The position numbers were made by a program, and so were the translations under genes. 64,000 nucleotides of DNA from Sycobia sp. Sy_11 (taxonomy: Eukaryota; Arthropoda; Insecta; Hymenoptera; Epichrysomallidae). Under the pieces are notes generated by a model. The model was not told the DNA's origin. It saw only the letters and a list, made by a program, of their open reading frames with translations, and made no database searches. Position 1 is the stretch's first letter. Every line of letters starts with the position of its first letter. This document shows positions 36,399-47,640 of this stretch, one piece after another. The stretch is taken from NCBI GenBank assembly GCA_018907035.1, contig JACCIC010000015.1:3230001-3294000 (forward strand), written 5' to 3'.

Positions 36399-38039
36399 AT
36401 TAATTTTTATGGAGTATTAAATTTTTAGTACACATTTCTAGCACTTGTAATAAAATTTTTGCCTGCGAAGCAACGCTCTAATGCGAGGGTAATTTTAGCC
36501 GTTTACAGGCGCACGCGCACGCGACTCTTGAAATTTAAATTTAACGTGGCCGAATTATAAAATAAAATGGGAAATTTTTATTTTATTATCATTATGAAAT
36601 AATTATAGGGTTAAAGGCTTTACAGAGGATCAAACGTATGAATTTATCCGAGTTGTGCATTCCCATTTGATAATGCTGACAGTGACAAAATACCCAAACC
36701 CTTTGTAGAATACTGCTGATTTTTTTATAAAATCGGTTTTCTTTGACGAATGAAATTTATTTTACATGGAAACAGTGATTTAGTAGGCGATTTTAGGAGC
36801 TCATACCGTTCTCTTGGTTAGATCGAATTGATAGTACGGCAAAAGTTGAAATTCCTCGTTTGGAGAAAGGAAAAATCGATCCTAACCTGTTTAAATGTGT
36901 AGTTCGTAAGGTAGGAACTATTCTCAAACTACCTCTCGGTATTTTTTTCGGTCCCCATTTGATGCAAGAAAAATTGACGGTTTTCCTGTACTTGACTGTC
37001 ACGCGAAATTTACGTTATCATTACATCCGAAAGTACTCTCATAAAAATGACTCATTTTATTTTATTTTTTCATCGTGGTTAATTCAACTATGTATACTGT
37101 ACAATACTTTCGACAGGGAATAGATATCAAGGCTATTACCATCTGAAGCTATGCCTAAGTAATCGTAATTCGTCGTATGCTGTATATCATCGAGAAACAG
37201 AACGCAAATAATACTCCTCGAACGTTAAGACGACGCGCGAAACATGCGTGAAAGTAGCTGACCGACCGTGCATCCGTCGAATTACGTATTCCCAGCTTTT
37301 TCTTTTATTGCGTTAACGCTTCTACGTTATACCTGATTTCCGACGCCGTGTATACGGATCCGTCTCAGTCTGTCGATTACAATTGGTGGATCTCCAGATA
37401 AAGCTACTTCGATCTTTCACATCCTCTTTGCTTGCGAAACACACGTAAAGTTCTGAAATGTTTTCCATCGACATCCGTCCACCTTACGGTCCTATGAAAA
37501 TTTACCCCGGCGCGATCTCGTCGTTGTTTCTACAAGTAGAGAAGGACGTCCGCTCGAACGGAGTTCTACTTGCTATGTAAAGTGATTATAGATAGTACGA
37601 GAACTGCGCCGAGTCGTATCCAGTTTATTGCTCCAACGTCGACAATGAATAATGAAAATTTTGCAGCTAGGAAAATACTTCAGATTTGTATTGACAAAAA
37701 GGTCCGTAGATAAGTATTATATATGATACGATTATTTTCTTCGAGTCATCGTTTGGATTATAGAAAATATTCGACAAATATTTCAATGAATTTCTTGCTA
37801 CATAACTAGTCCAATAAGCATATAAAGTTGATAAAACGAGTCATTCCGTGACACGGCAAAGTCTATCGTTTCTCTATTACGGCATCGATCTGAAATCATC
37901 CGGTTCAATTGCTCGACTCCAAGGAATTCGCCATCTCGACACCCGTGGACTCGAGTCAATTTGTATCAATTCGCAATCATCACTGGACACGAGGCCTAAT
38001 TTCTCGAGAAAAAGATGCAAAAAAAAAAAAAAGAGCGAC
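36399..38039. other. Non-coding stretch
   Basis: Overlapping frames on both strands at 36793-37123 match nothing known. A small inverted repeat, CAAGTAGA and TCTACTTG (37533-37540 and 37565-37572), encloses the palindrome GGACGTCC. Confidence 0.45.
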
Positions 38040-38660
38040 GCGTCCACGGAAAAACAAGCCACGGAAGCTCAGACGGAGTTCTATTAAAGCCCTCCGCCCT
38101 CATCCTCAATTCACGGAGGCCCGGCCAGCAGCTGCGCCGCCGTCCCGCGCGAGCCCCCGACGCCGCGGTGCGTTCAATTGCGAAAGTTTCGATCTAGAGC
38201 GATTCGCGCGATTCTCGACAGCAATTGTCAGCTCGTCGGCCGCGGCTCGGCGCGCTTTTATTCCGGGAATTTTCGCCGCCGGTCCCCTCTACTCGTTTAC
38301 CCCCTCCCCCCGGCGATCCGCGCAATTGGAGGCGCGACGGGCCGCGGAACAACGCACTCGCGCGCCGCGCCGTCGTTCCAACGAACGCGCCGCTGGCGTA
38401 TCGATAATGGAGCGAGCGAGGCTGGATGATGCGGGGTCGAGGGAGTGGGAGGGGGGAGGGGCGGCCGGGGATTGGTGTTAATTGTTTTGCGGGCCGCGGC
38501 CGCCACCTCAATTGGCAGCGTTGACATTTATCTATTTAGCGGAGAGGGCAGTATCGCGGGCGCTCTCATTGACACGATTGAAGCGACACGGAATACGATG
38601 TGTAATATGATCGGGGCAGGTCGTACGGTTGAGTACGAAAGTCGTCGATGACGCGCGGGA
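38040..38660. other. CpG-dense block
   Basis: Many long overlapping frames on both strands, up to 190 codons, rich in Arg, Ala and Pro, as expected of composition alone. The string ACGCCATCT at 38668-38676 just beyond carries the AGATGGCG core on the minus strand. Confidence 0.45.
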
Positions 38661-38676
38661 GAGAGTTACGCCATCT

Positions 38677-39911
38677 TAGCTGGCTTCGACGAAGAAAATA
38701 GTGCGCATTGAAGTCTTAAAGATTAAACTTTTTGCGATGCTGTAAGACTTTTACTCCGAGAATTCTGAAACTTTGGTAATGCATTATAGAATGGTATATC
38801 CCTCTTTAAATAATCTTTTATATAGATGTATTCCATTTCTATATTTCTTCATCCTCTTCAATGTTACCTTTATTTTTGCATTGTCGACTCAGGTTTCTGG
38901 TTATTAGTTTTATGAATTATTAAAGAAGGGAGGGAAAACGAGAGAGCTAGAGGAAGTAAAAGAGAAAATAAGAATTTTCCCTTCATTAAAGACTACGCTA
39001 CGTTGTAGCAAAATCAAATTATGGAAAACAAGTACATGATAATAATAACAAGAATTATAATAATAATAGTTCCCAACCATGTTATATTTATATTGACTAA
39101 GAAAAGAGTTCTGGTTGGTTACCACAGTCAGATTAATCATAAACTAGAATTTTGAGAAACTGATAGTTGTGGTCAGATAACGTCACTCCATAGAGTAAAG
39201 CAAAATGTTGAACGTTCTACACGAGCGGCGGGGACGCTTCATTAGAAAGAAAATATTATCTGCCCTATTTCGTTCGAAAACTGATAGTCTCTATAAAAAA
39301 AAGGTAGAAACTCTTACAAAGAAATCCCAGCATCTCGTCGACGAAACTTGGGGTTCGCATTTCCTGGCTGCATGAAATATAAAATAAAAAGACGCATTAT
39401 CGAACATAGGGGTTATTCAACCTTGCATTTCGATATAGACGGGGATGATCAAAGAAGGCGGACTTGGCGCGCGGGTTCAAAGGAGTCTCAAATTTGACCG
39501 TACTTGAAGGGAAAATAATTCGGCTTTGAAATTCAGAAAAGGACCATAGGCAGAGCATATAATGTAATGACTTTCCACTCTCAAAGTATATAGAGGCCGT
39601 GTCTTCTCGAAAAAGGTTAAATATGGTCTACTCTTTCAAACGGAAAATTTTCGTCGGATAAACAAACATTTCCATTGCCTCTGCGCTTCTTCGCCTTTCC
39701 ACGAGGCTTTTCATTTCGTCCTCTTTATTTTCATTCGCTTTATTACTTCATCTTAACTTTTTCTATAAAAAAAAAAAAAAAACTTTACTCCTTTATTTTT
39801 GCACCGAACGTTCCGCTTATATAAGAAATGTGTAAATTTGCCACCGGTGGTTTTACTCACCAACGAGTCCATCGTTCAAAATAAATCTCGGTCGCGAACC
39901 GTGCCATAAAA
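38677..39911. other. Non-coding, AT-rich
   Basis: No gene. A perfect CTTATATAAG palindrome lies at 39816-39825. On the minus strand GTTG before GTGAGT (boundary at 39858) is a strong donor; 12 bases upstream of it is an ATG. Confidence 0.45.
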
Positions 39912-39925
39912 GCGCCACCTCCTGG
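39912..39925 (-). promoter_or_regulatory. Strong CTCF-like motif
   Basis: On the minus strand CCAGGAGGTGGCGC matches 13 of 14 positions of the CTCF consensus CCASYAGRKGGCRS and contains the insect core AGGTGGCGC. It is the best insulator-type site seen in the window. Confidence 0.45.
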
Positions 39926-40070
39926 CTTTTAATAAAGACGTTAAAGACGAGAATTAAACGCCTAAGTACATAAATACGAAGCCAGAGAGAAAGAGGGCGA
40001 ATAAAGAGCGTTGGATTTTCTTTCGCAAACTTCCGCGCGCCTTCGTCCTTTATATACCATAAAGCGCGTG

Positions 40071-40340
40071 ATGTTCTTTTGTCTCCTTCTCTCTCTCTCC
40101 CTCTCTCTTTCTCTCCTCCTTGCCTATTTTTCGATCTCGGCTGCTCCGCAATCAGTTGGCTCCCGGATGAAACATTGCGATCGTCATCATGCGAAGATCA
40201 AAAGATTCGGAACGTATGATCGTGTAAAATGGGGGAATCTTACCTGTTCGACCGTGCTGCGCAGATATAATTTCGGGAGTAGACGAAATATTTCGCTGGA
40301 AATCGCGCAACAGTTGACTGATTTCTTTCCGGAGATTTAA
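40071..40340 (+). other. Unrecognised frame with a signal-peptide-like start
   Basis: ATG at 40071 opens 89 codons starting MFFCLLLSLSLSLSLLLAYF with an SISA|APQ-type cleavage context, then a basic region with two Cys and one NLT sequon. The hydrophobic part is largely produced by a CT repeat, so it may be an artefact. A TATA-like TATATACC is only 20 bases upstream, too close for this ATG. The minus strand is also open here and carries a CAG|GTAAGA donor near 40244. No family recognised. Confidence 0.12.
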
Positions 40341-42126
40341 ATACTATTTCTGAATTTGAATATATCAAGCTTTTATTACATTCTTATTTGTTAGGGAAGT
40401 TTCTCAATTGCGCCAGTAACCCACAGACAGTGTAAGGACTGCAGAACAAACAGGGATATTGTTTCAAGACCGAGATGCGCCTTCTCAAGTCAAATATCAT
40501 CAAGACCAGAAGAGGATATTGTTGCCGCGGCAGCCGCGTTACCGCGTATCGATCGCATTCCGCGGCAGCCCCTCATTCTCGTGTCCCAGGCTTAAGACCA
40601 TTAGACAATGGGCCAACCGATCGTCCATTATGGGAGAGACGATCGATTTCGTTGGCCGGACAACGTTCCCTAAAGTGACCCCGTTAATCGAGTTAGATGC
40701 ACACCGGCGACGAATCGGTATTTGACGAGTCCGAGAGAAACGAGCGTTCGCTCAGTGACAGGGCCGATCCGCTTGAGATCGAGGCGCTGCCCTCGAGCGA
40801 AGAAGAACGGGGAATTGCAGCTTATCGATCGGGGAATGAAAGTGGCTCGAATTTGATGTATTAAGAAACTGATCGGAGCTCGATGTGTAGGCCTCTTGTT
40901 CGCAAATGCGGCAGAGTCGTGAGAATAATTGCAAACGGCGCGAACTCTGCCGAATCGAGTGGCGATCATTGCAGGCCGATTGATCATCGTGATCGCAGAG
41001 CGTGCTTATAGGCGGTACGTGTTCCTGTTGGATAATTGGGAAATTGTAACGATCCTCCACACGAGTACAACGGCGCCTTTGTGAGAATACGCGCGATTCG
41101 TAATTAAGCTTAAGAGGCGGAAGTGCTATTGGAGGAGAGCTCGGAACAAAATACCTGTTAACTATCGCATATATATCAATACCTGTAAATATCGCATTCA
41201 GATGCTTTGGTTTACAATTCCTTGTATTATTTGGAAAAGGCGAAAAGACTACAAACTAGAGAGAGAAAAAAATTTTATTTCTCGCAATTTCACAAAAGTT
41301 TGCAATTTGTCTTTTGCAATTTTTCGAAAATGCGATTTAAATCCGAATGAAATTTCGTTATGGAGGGAAATCTTTCAAATTTCTTTCCATAAAAATTGCA
41401 CAACAATCTGAAATCTTACTGGAATTTCAATTCGAATTCTTAAATATTAAAAAATAATAGAATTTCACTAAACAGAATAATTTTATATTTTAACTTGTTT
41501 CCTCAATAGATTATAACTCAGTCGGTTAGGACCAAAATAAAAATACTCAAATTAACAATACTGAGCTCACCGTAGCTCGTACTTTATAAAATACTTAAGA
41601 TGGATTTAAAGGCTCGTTCTACGTCAACAGCTAAAGTCAAACAGCCTGAAAGTACAAAGACAAACATTTGAGTTTATACTTAGGTCAAACAAAATTTATT
41701 TATATGATTCTAACAAGAATATTATAATATTTATTCATGAACAGGTTTTAATTAGAATAAATAGTCGTCAATTAGCGAGTGCGTAAAAAAACAATACTTA
41801 CTTTATGAAACTTGACTGAATTTTCGAAAATCATATATTGCCACATACCGTGCCATTTCAAGTATCCGGCTGATATAAAATTTTATTTGCTTTACAATAT
41901 TTGAAAATGTTTGTTACTGATATATTATTTATATTATTTTATGGCATATTAATTATATATTATTTATTTTTTCAGAAACGTAATTTTTAATATTTTATTA
42001 GTTTTATTTACGTATTTCATTCTTTTATTTTTTGGAAAAAATAAAAATTAATTATAGGAATAGTTCGTACTAGAATAGTATGCATATACACAATTGTTAT
42101 ATAAAGCTCGTCGATCAATAAACTAA

Positions 42127-42130
<4 letters not shown>
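40341..42130. other. Non-coding, GC-balanced to 41.1 kb then AT-rich
   Basis: Overlapping frames at 40459-41060 match nothing known. 41150-41170 and 41179-41197 are diverged copies of AATACCTGT...ATCGCAT, a small tandem duplication. 41200-42130 is AT-rich and empty. Confidence 0.5.

Positions 42131-42171
<41 letters not shown>
42131..42171. repeat. (TA)n microsatellite
   Basis: About 20 TA units. Confidence 0.97.
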
Positions 42172-42173
<2 letters not shown>

Positions 42174-42401
42174 TTTTTTCTTTTGGTTTTTGAACCCAAA
42201 GGCACGCGATGCGAGTAAGCCAGTCCCATATTTAAATTAGATAAGCACATACATATCTATGGGAAAGTTCAAGCTTTCAGAAAAATTAGAAACACGACCA
42301 CGGAGCCTTGCGATTTCGTTGCAAACAAAAATGAATTTTGACAAAATTACACGCGTGCAGAAGAAAAATAGATAGGGGGCTAAATTATCGATTGGCCTTC
42401 T

Positions 42402-42433
42402 GGGTACGACGGGGGGGGGGCATGGGGGTAGGG
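42402..42433 (+). other. Strong G-quadruplex motif
   Basis: G3-TACGAC-G10-CAT-G5-TA-G3: four or more tracts with loops of six bases or fewer on the plus strand, in otherwise AT-rich DNA. Confidence 0.65.
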
Positions 42434-42704
42434 TCGGTAAAAATAGACAGCATTCTAAGTAAATAAATTTCTCTGTATGATTAGCAAACAAATTGATTTT
42501 TATGGAAAAGTTATGAACGCTGACTCATAATATTATTTTATTCCTTTTTCCCATTAAGTTCGTTAGAATAATTTGAATTCTTTACGCGTTTACTTTAGAG
42601 ATATTTTCAATATTTCACAAATTAACCTTGTAATTTATCGAGCACCGCAAACTTTATCCCGAATATTTGCCAATAATTTCTTCCGTTATCAAACAAAATA
42701 TTCA

Positions 42705-43208
42705 ATGTCCGGCCGCAGGAATTTAACTAATGTATTTTTAATTTTCTTTTATTTTTGGTTTTTGTTCAAAAGCTCGGAATTAATAATAAACAATAACAAC
42801 GGGAGAAAGAAAAACGAGCAACGGCACCGCCCTTATTTATTAAAACGATACTTTTGGAAGTATTGCATCCAATGCATGCCGTCGCGTATTTGGCGCTTTA
42901 ATCTCGGCGACGGGGTTAAAATTATTATTATAGGTATTTTACACGCGAAGCCGGGAATCGTCGCGCGCGCCGTGTTCGAGGATCACGCCGCGCTTCTCCG
43001 ACAATTCGAGCCTTTCGTTGGCACGCGAGAAATATGTCCGAGTCGTCGACGAGAACAAGGACAAAAAATTCGGGTGCCGTATTACCGACGCAACGGCTTC
43101 CTCCGGTTTGTTTTTTGCGTCGGGACGCTATCGGCGACATCCAGCGAGGCGAGTGCGGTGTCGGCCGCCGATCGGGCCGGGGACTTAATCTTATCGACAC
43201 GGCGGTGA
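42705..43208 (+). other. Unrecognised 167-codon open frame
   Basis: ATG at 42705 opens MSGRRNLTN, then a hydrophobic segment of about 15 residues (VFLIFFYFWFLF) and a long basic tail. The frame is open upstream to about 42573 as well. The first part lies in AT-rich DNA where so many codons without a stop are uncommon; the second lies in a CpG block where they are not. A 90-codon antisense frame overlaps. No domain, donor or polyA signal supports a gene. Confidence 0.13.
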
Positions 43209-43284
43209 CGGGTGCGAGAGCCGAAATTGACGCAATCCCGCGGTGATTTTTATCGTCATCTCTCCGTAGCGTCTAGCGAATGCA

Positions 43285-43285
43285 G

Positions 43286-43314
<29 letters not shown>
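43285..43314. repeat. (TA)n microsatellite
   Basis: About 15 TA units. Confidence 0.96.
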
Positions 43315-43317
<3 letters not shown>

Positions 43318-43382
43318 GCCTCTCTGAAATTTGAAAAAGACTAAAAATACTAGCTGTGAGTAGTAACAATGTGACATCATTG

Positions 43383-43396
43383 CCACCAGATGGTGT
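43383..43396 (+). promoter_or_regulatory. CTCF-like motif
   Basis: CCACCAGATGGTGT matches 12 of 14 positions of CCASYAGRKGGCRS, including the whole CCACCAGATGG part. It lies between GTAGT (near 43359) and ACTAC arms that could form a loose hairpin. Confidence 0.35.
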
Positions 43397-43443
43397 TGCA
43401 CTACTTTTTGACGTGCAGTTATTTAAATGTTGGGTGGTGACCA

Positions 43444-43514
43444 TATATAAGTAGCAGCATGGAAGATTAACTTAATCATACGAGTCCTGGGATTCTAATC
43501 ACCTTAGAATCCCA
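43444..43514 (+). promoter_or_regulatory. TATA box followed by a perfect hairpin
   Basis: TATATAAG (43444-43451) would place a start near 43475. TGGGATTCTAA (43488-43498) pairs perfectly over 11 bases with TTAGAATCCCA (43504-43514) around a five-base loop, so a transcript would begin just before a stable stem. No frame of note follows. Confidence 0.3.
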
Positions 43515-44345
43515 AGTTATTTTAGTAATCCACACTTCTTTATCCTATACAAATTAATTGATCTCTAATTCCATGTGTGTACAAGGATACTTTCGTTCTA
43601 TACTATTAAAGTCGTTTTTCTAACCTATCATAACTAATTAGGTGCATAACTCATTGGTTTATTGGGGGGCTTCAACTACAAGCGAGAGCTATAGCTGTAT
43701 TTACTATTTTTGTTGACTAAAATTTTCTTAAATTCTCCGTGTTAATATAAGAATTATTATTCACTCTTTAGAGATTCATTGATTATGTCAAATAAAAGAA
43801 TCAGTCACATCTAGATTACAGAATAACGACTAAAATCTAGACTAAAGTCACACTCTAAGATGCTTTAGAGGAAAACAAAACAACGTAAACTTCCCATATT
43901 AAAACTAAAACCAAACCTTTACATTTACAATAAAAATCTAAAGTGTAATTTCATTCGTATAACATACCCGTACATATAAATACTTTTGATAAATGTTATT
44001 AGCCTGCTTCTCGACTCAATTGTGTAGAATAGAATATATCTATAAATTATTGACATTACTTTATTCTGGATGTGGGCATTATAATTTACACATATCTCTT
44101 TTCCAATCCCACAAGTAGTGAGACTATAAAATCAATCAAATGAAAGAAATAAAAAAAATTTCCTCAACGCATTATTATTCAAAACGTTTGAAACAATTCC
44201 TCAGACGCGAATACGTATATATAGATTCACAATCTTCCAATAATGACGAACGCTATAAACGAAAAGCCCAATTTCCATCTCTAATTCACGTATTCGCGGC
44301 GCTATTCCAAGCGGAGTCGGATATATCGAATTTGAACGCATAATT
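43515..44345. other. AT-rich non-coding stretch
   Basis: No gene or notable structure is seen. Confidence 0.6.
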
Positions 44346-44395
44346 TAATAATAGTAGTAATAACAATAATAATAATAATAACAATAATAATAATG
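44346..44395. repeat. Degenerate (AAT)n tract
   Basis: AAT units with interspersed AAC and AGT variants. Confidence 0.9.
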
Positions 44396-44475
44396 TAAAT
44401 TCGCGAATTTCGCCACACTCGCGGTACTCTCGCGACGAATTTAACTCACTGAATTTACGCGAAGGCGCGCGCACG

Positions 44476-44496
44476 CGAGAGAGAGAGAGAGAGAGA
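44476..44496. repeat. (GA)n tract
   Basis: About ten GA units following an alternating GC/CA string. Confidence 0.93.
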
Positions 44497-44636
44497 TTCA
44501 TTGTAATTCATCGCGGAGCCACGCCAGTGCAATATATTAGTCGTCGGGACCGCTTTGGAAACTTACCCGTTTGTAAAATCGCGAGAGAAATTTAATTTAA
44601 TTTAATACGGCACTTTTCTGCGGGCTTCGTATTTTC

Positions 44637-44811
44637 TTGGCCGGATTCAATATCACGTATGCACAGCAGGTGTCGGAGAAGTTGGAGCGTTTCTCGCCGC
44701 TTGAACCGAGGGTAAAAAAAAAGATAAGAAACGTGCAGTTATTAACCTTGCCGGATTTCTTATCGGAATCCACTATCCCGAAGCTCTCGTCGATTAAAAC
44801 GGAAGGACAGG
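44637..44811 (+). other. Open frame of coding-like composition ending at a donor
   Basis: The frame (open from about 44600) reads AGFNITYAQQVSEKLERF and on, with mixed composition, many CAG, GAG, AAG, TTC and GTG codons and no low-complexity tract. It ends near KTEGQ at CAGG before GTGAGCC (GT at 44812), just before a GA repeat. An acceptor is unclear; CACAGCAG at 44658-44665 is the nearest. No family recognised. A minus-strand frame overlaps. Confidence 0.2.
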
Positions 44812-44817
44812 GTGAGC

Positions 44818-44820
<3 letters not shown>

Positions 44821-44865
<45 letters not shown>

Positions 44866-44866
44866 G
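44821..44866. repeat. (GA)n microsatellite
   Basis: About 23 GA units with one GGG interruption. Confidence 0.96.
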
Positions 44867-47317
44867 CAAACATCGCCCGCGGGACCGAATCTTTGAGTCC
44901 CCGTGAAACTTCGCCCCCGCCCCCTATCGGCGCACGGCTAATTAGCGATAGGGCGAGCTCGGCGCGGCGCGACGCTCCGTTAGACTGCGAGCCCCAATTA
45001 TCGGGCAGGTGCTGCACTCTGCGTTTTCGGGCAGCCGTGAGCTCGCGGTCCCATAGGGCGCGAGGGGGTGGACGGCTAATCCGCCCCGGGGCTGATCGCC
45101 GAGCGGAACAAGGCGAGTTTATTCGGGCGCGCGAGTCCGCAGAGGATTAATATCTGCCCCGCTGCGAAATGGATCGATCGCCTGTGCGGTTGGTATTTTT
45201 CTCTTTCATTCTTTATTTTCCGGATTTTAGCTTCTGTCCTCGATCGCGATAACGAAGAGAGCTGGGTGAATTTATCGCGCACGCGAAGGGGACGTGAGTC
45301 GCGAGCGAGCCGCTTGAAAATTGGATTAGAGAATATTAATAGTATATAAATTCGTTGTGAAGAGCTTAAAATTACTAATATTAATATAATTAGGCAAAAC
45401 GTAGATTTTATTTTTCGAATCCTCTCTATTCTACTGTAATAAATGGAAAGATAGTCTTTTTACGAAGGAGAGAAGGTCAAATTCAATTTAAGATAGGCGA
45501 GAAGCTTTTATATAATTATAAAGCAAATAAAGAATTATTGTGTTCCTGTTTACAAGCATAATAAATTATGTGCATTAATTAATTAATCAACTGTTTAGAC
45601 ATCATTTCATTGATAATAGATATAACAAATGATTACATAACCATAGGTATTAGTATTTTACCAGATATTGTATCGCATAACTGTAAAGGATAACGAGCCT
45701 TACGATTTTCTTTTAATTGTTCATTCAAACAAAGATATTTTAAGTATCTGTTTGTATTAGTAAAAACATATTTTCAAAGTCGGACAGTTAGAATTATAGT
45801 TTAAAAACTGTTTTTTTTTTTGTTTTCAATTTAATTTAGAATAAACGAGAAACCTGATTTAATCATGCAATTTTCATGTCAGATTCGTACTCGTTGTATC
45901 GAATACCTTTTGGAAATTTTGGTTTTTGGGTATGGCACTGAACTACATTTTATTTCCATATACAATTTTAACTCAATATTTTTTAATCCCATTCCCCTAA
46001 GAGCAAACGCTTTTAGAAACACAAAGATCTTTTGACAGAGTGAATTATGATAAGGTATGAATTTTCTTTTGTATTTCATTCAATTTGTGCTCCATCATCT
46101 CGTGAAATTTCCTGCAGATCAATTCGACGACTTCTGTATTTGGATACACGATGATACTTTTATTTTTCAGTTTGCCGTACAAAAAACAAATATATCAGAT
46201 ATTCCTGAAATTAAATGTATCATTCCTTTTCTAATTATGCTTTTCATAAAATGATAATACTAAAACCGAATACATAATTTTGCATAAAATTTCAATAAAT
46301 TAGATTCATTGAAATGTATGGTGTAATTATATGTGTATAATTAATACATATAATTATTATGAAAATAGTTGATTCGTTATTAAAATAAAACTGGAGCTAT
46401 GATAACTTCGAATGCCGAAAATTCCCTTGTCGGCAAGGGAATATAGTAAGAACTATTCTTTTTTTAAAGGCTTTATAGATTTAATTCTCATTTTATTATA
46501 GATTTAATGAGAGACACGTCAGAGAAACGTATTTTTTATTGCTTTTCAAAGGCACGGATCGAAACTTGGTATTTCTTTAATTTTATGCAATCTTTTTCAT
46601 GTAAATAAGATCTATTTTATACGTTTCAAAAAATAATTATTTAAACCAACCAGAACATGTAAAATTTTAAAAATTTATTTTTATTACATATGTTCTCTTT
46701 TGCTGTTGTGATTTTAGTAATATTTCTTACAAAAATATCAAATGTATCCAAAGAGGTTTCAACTATTTAAAATCAGAATCCGATACACAGGCTACTGAAT
46801 AAGCACGTAATGATATATATATAACAAATGAGAAATCGATAAAAGACGTCGACAAATCAGTCCCAACGCCCTTTGCATAAAAAGGTACTTTTTATATTTG
46901 CAACGATTCGAGAAAGGCTCCTTACGTAGAATTTCGCGAATACTTGTCCATAACTGCAGCAACGGCAAATAATAATCATTCCGACCCGCCGAGCATCCGC
47001 GATTATTGTTAAGCCGCCCACCTGAGGCGTCCTCCTGCGACGACGCCGAGAGCGAGAGAAAAGGGCTGGGGGAGGGAAGGGAGGGGGGAGGAATACAAGA
47101 AACAGTCTGCCAGAATTCGATTTTCGTATATAATTCGATTGTCGCGGAAGCACATTTCTTCCATTCACTCCCCGCCCTGCGCCTTTCCCTTGCCCTCTCG
47201 AGAAGCCTTTAAAACAGGCTGAGGTGGGGGGAGACGGGCGCGGAGCAGGGCGATAATAGGGAGCGAGCGAGGCAGCGGGTGAAAAGGAATGAAAAAATGG
47301 AAGAGGAAGCGAAAAAG

Positions 47318-47320
<3 letters not shown>
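44867..47320. other. CpG block then AT-rich spacer
   Basis: 44880-45310 is CpG-dense with overlapping frames of no known family. 45310-46990 is AT-rich. ATTCCCTTG and CAAGGGAAT (46421-46442) form a perfect nine-pair hairpin with a four-base loop. 46990-47320 is GC-rich. Confidence 0.5.
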
Positions 47321-47355
<35 letters not shown>

Positions 47356-47460
47356 ACGCGATAGCTCGATCAGACGTGTCTAAGTAAGAGGAGATCGCTC
47401 TACATTATCCGCGCGCGAGGAGGCACGAGGCCGTTATATAAAGAATCGCGGAGGAGAGCG

Positions 47461-47515
<55 letters not shown>
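47321..47515. repeat. Facing GA and CT tracts around a TATA box
   Basis: A GA tract (47321-47350) and a long CT tract (47466-47515, one TT break) can pair over about 30 bases. Between them TATATAAAG (47435-47443) would start transcription at about the first CT unit, and GGAGG/CCTCC (47450-47465) forms a small stem. Confidence 0.6.
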
Positions 47516-47516
<1 letters not shown>

Positions 47517-47623
47517 TCGCGCGTAGATTAGGAACCACGCGGAACGGAAAGTTTCCGATTTATCGAGTGCGCAGCCTGTACGGCGCGGTTGAGGTGCAAG
47601 GGTGGGAATGATCTCTCCCCGCC

Positions 47624-47640
47624 CTCTCTCTCTCTCTCTC
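47624..47640. repeat. (CT)n tract
   Basis: About eight CT units, third pyrimidine tract of this block. Confidence 0.92.

Noticed and set aside
38015..38527. Cluster of overlapping frames near 38 kb
   Set aside because: Six or more frames on both strands over one CpG block indicate composition rather than coding.
46057..46254. 65-codon frame containing an acceptor-like TTTATTTTTCAG
   Set aside because: AT-rich, ends without a polyA signal, and the minus strand next to it is equally open.
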